Positions 34,650 to 45,639 of a stretch of DNA of 64,000 nt are shown here, piece after piece (the stretch's first letter is position 1; each line of letters begins with the position of its first letter). The notes under the pieces were generated by a model. That model was not told the origin of the DNA, did not search any database, and saw only the letters and a program-made list of their open reading frames with translations. The translations under genes were made by a program, and so were the position numbers. Source of the DNA: Nectonema munidae (taxonomy: Eukaryota; Nematomorpha; Nectonematoida; Nectonematidae); contig JAUIRK010000404.1 of assembly GCA_030549495.1 (NCBI GenBank), forward strand, positions 62,001 through 126,000. Direction: 5' to 3'.

Positions 34650-35995
34650 GTAATGACTAAGCAAGTAATTTTTGATCGTAAGCAAAAGTTTCGAATATGA
34701 ATCCTGAATATTTTCCTCTATTAATCGAATCAAAGTATTCCAGTATTTGGGAACTTTAAAGACAATGGCTTGTTCGTATTTTTTATTTTTAGGACGAAAA
34801 ACATAAAGTTTGAGAGGGTGTCTACATTCATAATTATAAAAGGCTCCAGAAAAGACAAAAAAATCTTTGAAGGACAATGGGACCTGGCCTGCGAAATATT
34901 TAAATGCTAACTTTATAACCTGGAAAATGAATATATCTGTAACAGTCAAAATTTCTAACTGCCTGAATATGTCACTTGTGTGTGCGTTGTATCTTAATCC
35001 AATGATACAGCGAACAATTTTTTTTTGAATTGTCATAATATCAATGAGATTACCATGTCCCCAATTAACTATTGAGTAGGTCATTGTAGATTCAACTACT
35101 GATCTGTACAATATGATCTTTGCCCTTACTGGCAGATACTTAATTCCTGAGAATAGAGAGTCATCTTAATTGAGACATGACTTTTTTGTAGTTTCCAATC
35201 AAGCTTATTATCTATGATAATTCCTAAAAAATTCAAGGAATTCGAAAAAGCTATCTCATTCCCATTAATGTTTATCAAAGATCTTTCTAAATTACAAGAT
35301 GGTTTAGAGAATAACATTGCTTTGCTTTTTTCAAAATTTATCATAAGATTATGGTAAGAAAGCATACGTGTAAACTTATTTAAGCGCTCATTTATTTTTG
35401 TATAATCAAAATTTTTACCTTTAAAGAGCAATGTAATATCGTCTGCATATGTATGGCACGAAGTAGTTTCATTTGTGAAAGAATCCAAAATTTCATTCAA
35501 GTAAATAATGAACAACAAAGGACTTAAGACGGATCCTTGTGGTACTCCTATATTGCAGTCAGCCCTTATCTTCGAACTAAACTCATTAACATGTAAGTAT
35601 GATCTGTTCGATACAAAAGAACGAATAAGTGACTCACTTTTTGTATTGAAACCATAATTATAGAGCTTATTACACAGCAGCTCAATTGATATGGAATCAA
35701 AAGCATTTTTCAGGTCGAAAAATATAGCCAGACACACTTTTTAGCAGGAGGAAACAATATCATTAACAAAGACTGTGTGCAAGTATTCTATAGAATGGAA
35801 TGTGGAAAACCAAATTGTGATATAGATAAAAGATTACGACTTTCAAAATATGAGTATATTTTTTTGTATAATATTTTCTCAAACACTTTAGATATAATGG
35901 GAACAATTGATACAGGTCTATAATTTGTAATAATCTAGAATGTATTTGATTACTACACATATTAGAATTTTATAGTAAAATTGCAAATGAGAAAT
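34650..35995 (-). pseudogene. LINE reverse transcriptase, broken
   Basis: About 35,990-35,740 encodes YRPVSIVPIISKVFEKILYK-like finger sequence in broken frames. 35,737-35,126 is open for 203 codons with LAIFFDLKNAFDSI, GVPQGSVLSPLLFIIYLNEI, YADDITLL (catalytic YADD) and LGIIIDNKLDWK. 35,111-34,605 adds the thumb and C-terminal region, with TMTYSIVNWG and IQKKIVRCIIGL. The motif set fits the Jockey superfamily (L2, Daphne or CR1-like), and the clade is not resolved. Frame breaks and a missing N-terminus make it inactive. Confidence 0.85.
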
Positions 35996-36027
35996 TTTTT
36001 TCAGAATACTTTACTTATTATTATTAA

Positions 36028-36146
36028 CCGCTTAACGGCCAGAGTCGACTTTACAAAAATAAAATCGTCTGCGTTTATCAATGTTCTTTAATACAAATCT
36101 TCTGCTTTATATTAGATATCGTCTGATTATTCTGGTCGTTAACGGA
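36028..36146. mobile_element. Short TTAA MITE, copy 2
   Basis: A 119-bp element with ends CCGCTTAACGGCCAGA and, reverse-complemented, TCCGTTAACGACCAGA. TTAA flanks both sides (36,024-36,027 and 36,147-36,150). The right interior 'tcgtctgattattctgg' matches the element at 9,283-9,393. Confidence 0.7.
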
Positions 36147-36577
36147 TTAATTAGCTCAGGGGTGTAAACATACGATCCTTAGCCCCCATTTGGCCCTTCA
36201 AGGCTATTTTGATAGTTGATTGAATGAGTTAAAACTTGAGTTCCCATTTTTACATCTTCTTTTACAGTCAGATTTTCAGCTGGAAATCCTAGACTTACAA
36301 TGTGACTGTGATGAAAAACACGTTTTTACTAGTAAATTGATGGATTTTTTAATCGATTTTTTTGTTTCTAACTATCCGAATATAAATTTATTGACTCCAA
36401 ATATTTTATGTATGCTTGGCACTACTTTTCTTTACGCAAAATTTTATAACTGAACATATGAATGATGCTTTGACAGTTTTCTCCGCTGCATATTTCACTC
36501 TTGATTTTATTGAAATTGTCATGAAGAGATGCGAAGTTTTGGAAAATCGGGGAAGAAAAATTAAAAATAAAAACTTT

Positions 36578-39500
36578 CTTCTTCATCTTATCCCCTTATT
36601 GGGGGTCGATGGCTTTGATCCGTTCGCTCCAAAGCTTTCTGTCTGTAGCATCGCTTTCTTTCAAACCAAATTTTTTTATACTTTCTTCCAAATCATCCTT
36701 CCATCTCATTTTTTGCCTTCCTCTTTTTCCTTTTATCTGCTCATTGTATGTTTACCTTATTTTCTCACCTTTTTCCCTTATCAGCACGTGTCTATACCAT
36801 CTCATTTTGTTCTTTTCGATTACATCTATCACACCCGTCATTACTATTGTTCTTCGTCTTATTTCTTTATTTTGATTCTATATCTTCTTCCATTTAACAT
36901 CATTCTCAGCATTTTCATTTCAGACACTTCCAACTTGTTCTTTTCTTTCTTTTTCAGACACCAACATTCTTAACCGTAAGTCATGACTGGTCTCACTATG
37001 GCTAAATACACCTTGGCCTTCAGTTTCATTGGCAGCTTTTTATCGTTTAAAACAGTCTTAACTTCTTTCCATTTTGCCCAACTCGCATTCAACCTCGACT
37101 GTACATCATTACTACAACCTCCTTCCTTTTCAATAATTGACCCTAAATACTTGAACTCTTGCACTTGTTTCAATTCGATCCCATGCTTATCACAGCGTTT
37201 TCATTCCTACAGACTTTCTTCACTTCAGTCTTACGTGAATTCAATCCCAGGCCTTTTCCTTCGAGAGATTCTTGCCACATAAACAGTCTTTCTTGCATTT
37301 CCTTTTCACTGTCTGCTATTATTACCAAATCATCAGCGAAGAAAAGTTCCCAAAGGTCATCTTTTCTGATATTTTTCGAGGATTCATCTATAACAATTGC
37401 CAAAAGTAATGGACTAAGTGTCGAACCTTAGTGTAAGCCTACATTTATATCAAACTTCTGTGAACATCCATTCATTGTTATAATCGAAGTCTTAAAGTTC
37501 CTGTATGTTTCCTGAATTAACCTTACAAGCTTTTCACTAACACCTTTTTCTCTCAAGCTCCAGTATACGATATCTCTTGGAACTCTGTCATATGCCTTCT
37601 CTAAGTCTACAAAGCTACAAAATAAAGGCAGATTTCCTTCTAGTTTTTTCCATCAATTGTCTTACTATAAATATCGGATCCACTGTACTTTTACCATGAA
37701 TGAAGCCAAACTGATTCGAGTCTATAATTACTTGATTTCTAACGTGCCTACTCAAAATTCTCTCTAGCAGTTTCAACCCATGTTCTAGCAATTTAATGGT
37801 AATTTTTGCAATTCAACACATCTCTTTTATTCTTGTAAATCGGAATAATTAAGCTTTTAGTCCATTCTTTCTTCCTTCGAAATGAATTCCAGCAATCTAG
37901 TCGTCATCTTCAAACATTTTTCTCCGCCTGCTTTTATCATATCTATATTAACTTAACTGATTCCTGTTGCTTTGTTTTTTTTCATTGCTTCCAATACTTC
38001 TCTTTCTTTCAAAACCCTCAACTTTTTCTCCTTATCTGTGTGTTCATGTTTATTTTCAACATTTAATAGCTCCTCAAAGTACTCTTTCCATCTGTTCTCA
38101 ATTTCCTCATCCTTGAATAAAATTTTTCCTTCTCTGTTTTTTATAATGTCCACATTTCCAGTTCCTTGAATATCTCTGCCTAGACTTTGCAAGTTTGAAA
38201 ATTTGCTTGTCCCGATCTTTATTCCCCAGTGATTTGTACATTTTTTCTCTTTCATATATCTGTTTATCCTCTTCTGACTTACTTTTCTGCCATTTCTTGA
38301 AAGCTAACTTTTTTATCTTTCAATACTTCTCTAACCTCCTCTTTGAGTTTTCTTACCTTTTTTTGTTTTACCCAGCACCTCCTTACTTGCAACCAACAAA
38401 CTGTTTTTGAGGTGACTCCACATTTCTTCAATATCTTCATCTATTTGTTTTTCCATCAAACTTTTCTCAACTATTTTCTCGTATCTTTCCTGATTTTTTT
38501 TTATCTTCGAGTAGCCTTGTCTTAAATCTACCTATCTTCATAACTTTCCGTTCTTTCTCTTTAGTGATAAACATATCAATTATAACAATTCTATGTTGTG
38601 ATACAATGTCGCGCTTCCAGGGATAACTTTGCAATTCTTGACACATTTCCTTTTTCCCTGTTTGACCATGAAGAAGTCTATTTGGCTCTTTTTGCCCCCA
38701 CTGATATATGTTATCAAATGACTATCCTTCTTTCTAAAATTTGTGTTACATATGATCAAATCGTTTCTTTGTGCCAAGTCTAATATCCTTTCGCCTTCTT
38801 CGTTTCTATTACCAAAACCGTGTCCACCACGAACTCCATCACTATCCTTGCCGATTTGACCGTTAAAGTCACCTCACCTGCCAAAATAACAGTTTCACTG
38901 TCAGGAATTTCTGATAGTAAACTATCTAGTTTTTCTGCAAACTCATTTTTTTACTCTCTACTACAACCAACTTGAGGCGCATATATTGACAAAACTGTTA
39001 TAATTTCATCAATGCCTTTCAGCTTCAATAAAATTATTCTGTCACCTGCTCTTCTTACTTCAATTGCCATTTTATTCCATTTTTCACTCATAATCACACC
39101 TATACCGTTCCTTCTGTTGGTCAATCCGCTATATACAATTTTGAAACCTTGAATGAGCTTTCTAGAGGTATTTCCGCTCCATTTTGTCTCCTGTACGCAA
39201 GCTATTTCAATCTTTCGTTTTATTATTTGCTTTTCCTGTGAGTGTACCTACATTGCAAGAGGCTATTCTAAGCTTATTGTAACCTACAGGCAATAGTTTT
39301 TTACCAGTATTCTTTTTGACGTAGGTTACTGGAAACACCCACGGAGTACTTTGGGCTGTACCCCGCCCAACTTTTTGGATCATTGCATAAAATTTGGAGC
39401 ATTTTTTTACAAGCCGGATGCCCTTCCTGACGCTAACTAGTATTTGTATTCAGGCCTGGGACCTTTAGCCTTTGACACAATCCACAAGGCAGTGGTAATT

Positions 39501-39749
39501 TGAAGTCAGAGTTTTTTTCTCCTAGAACAACTCTAACGAGTTTGTTCTACCTCGAGCTAAAGGTTTACGTGCCTAATACTCGCTTTCGCCTCATGATCAT
39601 TTGGTTTCAAACAACCCCGCCACGTGAAGGCAGATCAGAAGACTTGCTGTTCAGATGCTGTAAGAGACGCAATTGCCGCATGAGGCATTTTTATAGGAGA
39701 ATGAGAGCTCAACCTCATTTCCACCTCGGCATAAACAGCATTGAGGATC
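36578..39749 (-). mobile_element. Nearly full-length RTE-type LINE
   Basis: A 3172-bp minus-strand insertion bounded by a perfect 15-bp target duplication AAAAATAAAAACTTT (36,563-36,577 and 39,750-39,764). The 5' end is at 39,749. The 3' end near 36,578 finishes in a 'gataagatgaagaaga' type tail typical of RTE-like elements. The length is normal for an RTE (about 3.2 kb). It carries endonuclease and reverse-transcriptase sequence in broken frames. It lies inside the hAT derivative and so is younger than it. Confidence 0.9.
36960..39300 (-). pseudogene. RTE ORF: endonuclease and reverse transcriptase, broken
   Basis: Read on the minus strand. 39,300-38,560 is apurinic-endonuclease-like, ending SQIDFFMVKQGKRKCVKNCK (the SxxDF motif of LINE endonucleases). 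About 38,255-37,953 includes ENRWKEYFEELLNVENKHEH and LEAMKKNKATGIS. 37,403-37,170 has ELFFADDLVIIADSEKEMQE (catalytic FADD), then EGKGLGLNSRKTEVK. 37,173-36,970 has EFKYLGSIIEKEGGCSNDVQ and SRLNASWAKW, and KAKVYLAIVRPVMTYG. These are characteristic RTE-clade motifs. Several frameshifts and stops make it inactive. Single-exon ORF architecture is normal for RTE. Confidence 0.85.
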
Positions 39750-39920
39750 AAAAATAAAAACTTTATTAATGCTTTTTAAATAATTTATTCAGTTATTGTG
39801 ATTTTAATTATGATGTATGACTATCTCTTAAACCCTTAAGTTCTTTATCCGGTACACATGAGCTTTAAATATTCGAAATACGCCCGTTGAGTTTTTCGGT
39901 TTGGCACCCCTGAATTAGCC

Positions 39921-40535
39921 CATGTTCATATATAATTTTATGTACTAGTCTTTTTATAATGTACAATTTTCCAGAAAATACTCAAGAAATACGCTACTTT
40001 ATTTCACTTTCATTATAAGTGGTAGATTCCAAGAAATCGGATATTATAGAAACTATAAATAGATAAGATATGTCTTTGCAAATCAATAAATTCTTTCTTT
40101 TCTAGGTTTATTTAAATAAGTTTGTATACATTCCGAATGAACGTTTCCTACTTAAATGAACTTTTTTTTTTTAGATTTTTATCAGAATCAGTTGAAAATA
40201 GTTTTTATATTTCTGTTTAAAAAAATGAATTTAAGAGCCAAAATTTCAATTAACAAAGCGTATTAATACCATTTTTATCCAAATAGCTATTTAAAATAAA
40301 CTAATTTACTAACTAACCTCTCTAACTTGCATCTTAACTCTTTCTAATTGACTAACTAATTTACTAATTATACAACTAACTATCATTTTAGTTAGGATAA
40401 TCTTACTTTGTCTTCAATCTAGAATTCGTCTAAACGGGATGATTTTTTTTCTAAGTTAAATTCATAAATTTGAACTCATCCATTCAAGATTCGTCCATCC
40501 GGGAGATACTATGTTAACGTATGCATTCCAGAAAC
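39921..40535. other. No gene recognised
   Basis: AT-rich sequence right of the hAT duplication. A run of 'actaact'-type words near 40,300-40,390 is the only local structure. Confidence 0.45.
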
Positions 40536-40539
40536 AGCT

Positions 40540-40830
40540 CTTGTCTTTATCTTATCAATTGAACGATTGATATTTCACTTCACTGTAACTTTGCAGTGCC
40601 GAAGGACCTGAAGAGTCTAAAAGCCTCGCTTACAGCATCCGCTCCGTCAAAACACTCTTAGCATGCATTAAAAAAGATTTAAAAACTATGTGGAAGATGA
40701 AGAATGGTACCTAACTACCGTCTTTCACCCAGGTATCGCCTAACCTCGTTGGATAAATTTCAACACAACAAGATTCCAAAACTGGAGTAAAGCGTGAAAA
40801 GTATCTTCGAAGAGGAGTCGTCAATGTGAG
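40540..40830 (+). pseudogene. Possible hAT fragment (ZBED4-like)
   Basis: Across two frames I can read KNYVEDEEWYLTTVFHPGIA and, before it, Leu/Ser-rich sequence. In hAT transposases of the ZBED4 type a similar segment reads 'LEKRFGDxExxxxYxxATxLDPRFK'. The match is short and frame-broken, so this is tentative. Confidence 0.3.
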
Positions 40831-40839
40831 CAGCAACAA

Positions 40840-42395
40840 CAACGTGAAGGAAGATAACTTCTTTAGGACCTAATATTCTTACATCATGTATATGCGCCAT
40901 CTATTAGATCAGATTCTTAGATCATGTATATGTGACCTTCTATTAATTTTTCTATATGATTATAGAAGTTTGTCAGTTTGATAAAAGTTATACCACGATC
41001 TAGCTTTAGCTATGAACCAGTTGCTATTCAAAAAACCAAAATAATTTTTTTATTTAACTTTATAATGTAATATTACTTCTCAATTTTATTAGATTTGGCA
41101 ATCTAACAGATTTACATGCCGCAAGATCAAAAATGTCCATTTTTTACTATCACTTTTTATATCTGTTTAATGTGGCTTGAGCGGGGAATAGTTATTAATA
41201 AATAATATAAACTCTTAAAATTTATTTTATTCCATAAAAAATCAATCCAAAGCAATCAATTTCTAGTTTTCTTTTCAAATAGCAATATTTCAAGGAACGG
41301 TTTATTGGCAATGCTGCGAAGTTGAAAGAAAAAGCATCCACTCTGACTAATTTTCTTTGACTTCTTTTCTAATAAAACGGTTTCCAATATAATTTTATGA
41401 TACCTAATAAGAAGTATGCTATACTTTACTATGGATGGAAATTACGGCCAATCTCTTTGGTCCCAAATAGCATTGTAAACAAATGCGCATATTACAGTCA
41501 ATCTTTACCATATTAAGGCGATGCAGAGCACAATAAATTTTTTCCCTATGTGATTGGCGTCTTACAATCACTAGATAGACTGATGGAACTTTTGACTCTA
41601 CTTGTGACACGGCATTTCATTGCAATTATCATGGCATTTATTTTTATCTATACAAAATTACATCACACAAATACGATTTAAATAGAAAGTGGTAATCAAA
41701 TCTAAAAAAACCAAAGTGAATCTATTATAAAAGTATATCCTGTATAATTGTTCCTCCAAAACCACAATATTTAAGCACATTTATAGTATTTTTTTGTGGC
41801 TATGGTGACTGAGTGTCCTTCTATTTCCGCTAAACTTCTTTTGGGACCAACAGGACTCCGAGTGTAAAAATTAATACAATGTAAAAAATATAAAAATTGA
41901 GTGAAAATAGCTTCATAAACATTTGTTATAAAGCAAATCAATCATTTAACTTCTTTCAACTTTGCATAAAAATCCTGTGTATTTAGTGTATGCTTGCGAC
42001 CCTAAATACAGTCTTTATAACTCTGAGTATCGGTGATCTTAATTGTGATAATAAATCCAAACATTCACGTTACGATTTTACTAAGAAAATATTTATGCTA
42101 AAACGAGAATCAAAACAAGTAAAAAGAAAAAACTTTATGAGATAGCAATATATGCGCTTTTAAAAAACAAAAATACTTATAGAAGAATGATAGCTGTTAT
42201 TTAAGAAATAGTTCCTAAAGCAAATCCCAGATAAATTCTCTTAGATTTTGAAAAGGCATCGATGACTGTGTTTCAATGCGCATATCCAATCAGAAATTAA
42301 AGGCTGTTTTTTTACAAAAAAACTGTTTTTGGGAATGAAAACCACGATGATGCAATCAAGAACTCAAAACATTAATACTATGTTTAGTTCTTATC
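40840..42395. other. No recognised gene
   Basis: AT-rich. A 63-codon minus-strand frame (41,610-41,419) has no domain I recognise. No repeat ends were identified. Confidence 0.4.
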
Positions 42396-42399
42396 AAGT

Positions 42400-42750
42400 T
42401 TTTCTTTAGTTCTTATCAGTTCTGTAGAAGAAGCATTTGACACTTTAGAAGAAATTATGCCTGGACATGAACAAATGGATGAGCTTAGGACGTCACGCAT
42501 ATATCCGAGGAAGATATAGAAGAAATCCACTATTTCCAATGGAAAATGGAGTAGAAGGAATTGCTCTAACTCCAAACACAGGAAAAGATTGGTACTATGT
42601 TCTTCAATTTTTATTTCAATGTAGCCTTTCGAAAATATGGACATTTTTAGATGGATTAGTCAAAGATATTTCGCTGCACCCTTTAAACTTAATGCAAGGG
42701 ATTGCTGGAGTAAGCTTGCCTCTAAATAAAAAATACTCATCCATTTAAAC
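42400..42750 (+). pseudogene. MULE transposase C-terminal relic
   Basis: Plus-strand frame 42,467-42,745 reads MNKWMSLGRHAYIRGRYRRN, PLFPMENGVEG, then LTPNTGKDWYYVLQ and LSKIWTFLDGLVKD. The C-terminal part of invertebrate MULE/FLYWCH-type transposases reads 'RTNNxxEGWHxxF....HPNIWxFIxxLKxD' at this place. The Thr-Asn-Asn and Glu-Gly-Trp-His positions are altered. It may be a separate copy from the MULE at 20.5 kb. Confidence 0.45.
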
Positions 42751-42759
42751 AAGAAGCCA

Positions 42760-43130
42760 ACAAATTATTAGTTAGTTCGATCAATTTGATGTTATTCCAT
42801 ACCTTAAACCCGCACAATATTCTGCATGTAAGTAGTTTCAATAAAATGTATCTCTATCATGCTATTACGCTTATATATCCTGATGTCTAAAAAATAAAAA
42901 TTATTTTGATAAATTTTTTGTATATGAGTTTTGTTTGAATTTAATTGTTATAATTGTCGAATGATCAAACAAGCTGCTATAAAATTAGTGATGAAATGTC
43001 TTTGTGAGTGAGTGTCGTGTGATCAAATGACAAAATGTCGAGTGATTTCTTTTACAAAAAACTTTGTAAAAAAAAAGTTGGGAGATGAAATGTCCTAACA
43101 CACAATTCAAGTTATCTAGCGATGTCCACT
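42760..43130. other. No gene recognised
   Basis: AT-rich spacer with repeated 'atgaaatgtc' and 'aaaatgtcgagtg' words near 42,960-43,100. Nothing coding. Confidence 0.4.
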
Positions 43131-43137
43131 AACTCAT

Positions 43138-45639
43138 CAGTAGAGCACGAGAAAATCAATAAAGTCAATTTCTATAAAATTAATCTCTAACCTTTGAAAA
43201 ATTCGAAACAAAGATTTAAAACTTGATAAAGTGTGAATCAAACAAAAATATAGCCAATAAAGTCAATTTTTCAAATTTAGGTCAATAAAATCAATTTCCA
43301 ATAGTTTTTATTGAAAACTATTCAAAATACCCTGACACTGATCGGAGCTATGATACCTTAAATTAAAAATTTTATAAAGAAGAAAAAGTTTTAATGAATA
43401 GGTTAATAAAATATTTAAGAGTAGAACTTCACTCACAATACACATAATTATGAATATGTTGATAATGGTTTTATATTAAACAGAATGGGTATGCAAGTAT
43501 ACGGATTTGTAGAACATGTTATAAAAGTAAGTTAAAACAAAACCAAAAAATAGATAAATTTCATGAATATTTTCAAAAAAATTATAAGTTTTGAAACGAT
43601 AATTTTTGCCAAAGTCATGTAAAACTTTTGGACAAAACTGGGTTTATTGCGCGTCTTTGGTCGCATTCATTTGTGTGCGCGTGGTGTATACAGTGACGGC
43701 ATAGAAATTATTTTCTATCACACGCATACTTGTGAATGAGGCAAAAAAGGGCCAGCTAAAAGAGAGGGTTTACTTTTCATGACTGTTATCTAAGAACCCA
43801 CGCTTTGTGCACAAATGTGCTTTTTACAAGCAATTTGTGTAAGCGTCACATTATTGTGAGTGAGAAAAGTGACAGAGAAAATGTAGTGCAGGGGAAGATA
43901 GGCTGTTAGAGAGAGAAAGTTGCTCACACACAATGCATGAAAACTTACTTCAGAGATTTTCAGACTTTAGATTTCCGAAAACGTGACTAGAGCCCATTTG
44001 TTTGCCATATGTTTTATCTTATATGCCTGATGTGACTGAAAAAATGAGAAGCATAAAGGAAGTGAATATTTGACACATTTATGTATTGACACCTTTTGTA
44101 ATTTCAATTTTAAAGTCGCATAAATTCTTGTTTTTTAAAAATACTTATTTTTTCCCTTGCCTTTAAAAATGATGTCAAAAACTGCGAAGTCTTCTTCACA
44201 AAAAGTTAAAGAAATCATATTTAAACGTTCTGAAGAGTTTACTCCAACTCCTAAAAATAAACTCTATTGCAAACTTTGTAATTGCATCGTTAAGCATAGC
44301 AAATATTTTTTGTTGAAAGTCATAGAAAGACTGAAAAACCTTCAACTAAAAAGAATTCAAAATTTGCTACTTCTTCTGTTCAAAGGTTTATTAGTGATAA
44401 TAACTTTGTAAAGAAAGTAACAGAATCTTTTTTGTCAGTAAATATACCTTTGAATAAATTGAATCATCATTTGATTAAAGATTTGTTCAAACATATGGGG
44501 TACAATTGTCCAAATGCAAATTCTTGTCGATATTACATTACAAGTCTTGTAGAAAATATAAAAGAAAGTATCAAAGAAAGGTAAAAAGTAGTTTTTTATT
44601 TCTAATTATAGATGAGTCCTCGTTTGGAAATAAGTATTATGTGAATGTTTTAGTTGGAGATCTAAGTTTACCAAAGAAAGCCTATTTAATTGATTCTGTT
44701 TGCTGTTCTACTTCAGTAAATAGTCAAAAAATTACTCTAATAGTTGATGACAAAATAATGTACTTAAAAATAGAAAGAGAACATTCTGTGCTTCTCATTA
44801 GTGATGCAGCATGAAAAAAGCTGGAAAAATGTTAAAATTTTTGTACCCCTGTTTGTTTCATGTGTTTTGCTAAGCACATTTATTGCATAACTCTGTTGCT
44901 TGAATGTGAGATCACAGTTTGTAAGTGTAGATAATTTGATAGCTAGTATCAAAATGTTGATAGTTAAGAACAGAGGCAAAAGATTTTCAACGAAATAAGC
45001 TTACCACCTAAACCTATTGTAACTAGATGCGCATCCTGGTTAAAGTCAGCGTTTTGGTATGTCGCAAAGTTTGTTGAAGTCAAAAAAATTTGGACTTCTC
45101 TGATACTGGACTTATTATTGATAGAGCAAAAAAAGCCCTTGTTTCTTCTCTACCGGTGGATTTGAAAGAAATTTTGAAGTACAAACCTTTACCGGATTTG
45201 GTTGAAAAATGCAAAGATGAAGTTTATTGTGTTCAGAAAGCATATGAAGATTTATCACAACTGAACATAGCAAATGATGTCTATGATTTAAATATATACA
45301 TTCAGAAAAGATGAGAAGATAACGACGTAGAGAAAATTAGGAAGAGAACAAAGTCTGATGTTAGCCCTTTCCTATAAGTCACATCAATAAAAGTAGAAAG
45401 GAGTTTTTCTATGCTCAACAACATATTAAAAATCGCAACTTTAATGACGAGAATGTTTGTAAATACCTACTTATGAATTATAATTATGACATCAGCTGAT
45501 CTTCGTAAAATAAAGTTTTTATTTTGTTAGATAAACGTTTTATAAAGTCTTTTTTTTGGTAATTTTTTTTGTTTTTTAATTTATAAAGTCAATATTATAA
45601 GGTCAATTTTTTCAGGTCAATATTTTTAGCGCTCTACTG
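43138..45639 (+). mobile_element. Nearly complete hAT element, inactive
   Basis: Both ends read CAGTAGAGC(A/G)C inwards (43,138 and, inverted, 45,639), 2502 bp apart, a normal hAT length. Sub-terminal repeats of AAAGTCAATTTT or GGTCAAT type occur near both ends (43,157, 43,257 and 43,280; 45,582, 45,600 and 45,614). They are probably transposase-binding sites. The 8-bp flanks do not match convincingly. The transposase inside is full-length in outline but broken. Confidence 0.75.
44157..45490 (+). pseudogene. hAT transposase (BED finger, RNase-H core, dimerisation), broken
   Basis: 44,157-44,411 begins with SQKVKEIIFKRSEEFTPTPK and KLYCKLCNCIVKHSK, a CGGBP1-like BED finger. 44,506-44,814 gives FLFLIIDESSFGNKYYVNVL, VGDLSLPKKAYLIDS and HSVLLISDAA, the first catalytic Asp region and 'LSDAA' motif. 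About 45,000-45,310 contains VTRCASWLKSAFW-like sequence in a shifted frame and then LPDLVEKCKDEVYCVQKAYE. About 45,370-45,480 reads VERSFSMLNNILKNRNFNDE, the dimerisation segment. All domains occur in family order, separated by several frame breaks. Confidence 0.8.

Larger units (their letters stand above)
30790..35995 (-). mobile_element. 5'-truncated LINE (Jockey/L2 superfamily) interrupted by Family A
   Basis: A minus-strand non-LTR retrotransposon. Reverse-transcriptase sequence occupies 35,990-34,650. The likely 3' UTR continues beyond the Family A insertion from 31,105 down to 30,790, where the plus strand reads (GAAA)n followed by GATTTATT. On the minus strand this is the ...AATAAATCTTTC tail common in this superfamily. 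The element lacks its ORF1 and endonuclease and is therefore 5'-truncated near 35,995. The Family A copy (31,110-34,604) sits in a TTAA site of its 3' half. Confidence 0.65.
36157..39912 (+). mobile_element. hAT deletion derivative, copy 1, split by an RTE LINE
   Basis: The ends are CAGGGGTGTAAACATACG and, inverted, CAGGGGTGCCAAACCG, with 8-bp target duplications AATTAGCT (36,149-36,156) and AATTAGCC (39,913-39,920). Without the inserted RTE it is about 570 bp. The plus strand encodes LEILDLQCDCDEKH, then SNYPNINLLTPNILCMLGTT and, shifted, VMKRCEV. This is the C-terminal region of hAT transposases of the GTF2IRD2/Charlie8 type. The left end is fused directly to this C-terminal part, and a copy with the same structure lies at 51.6 kb. 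It is therefore an amplified deletion derivative. Confidence 0.85.

Noticed and set aside
35126-35737. LTR retrotransposon or retroviral RT
   Set aside because: The RT motifs and thumb region are of non-LTR (Jockey-superfamily) type; no LTRs, protease, integrase or gag-like parts accompany it.
36416-36973. 185-codon plus-strand frame with hydrophobic segments
   Set aside because: It runs antisense to the RTE 3' part and across the hAT/RTE junction, so it is a shadow.
37953-38525. Plus-strand Ser/Phe-rich frames
   Set aside because: Antisense shadows of the RTE open reading frame, which gives clear RT motifs on the minus strand.
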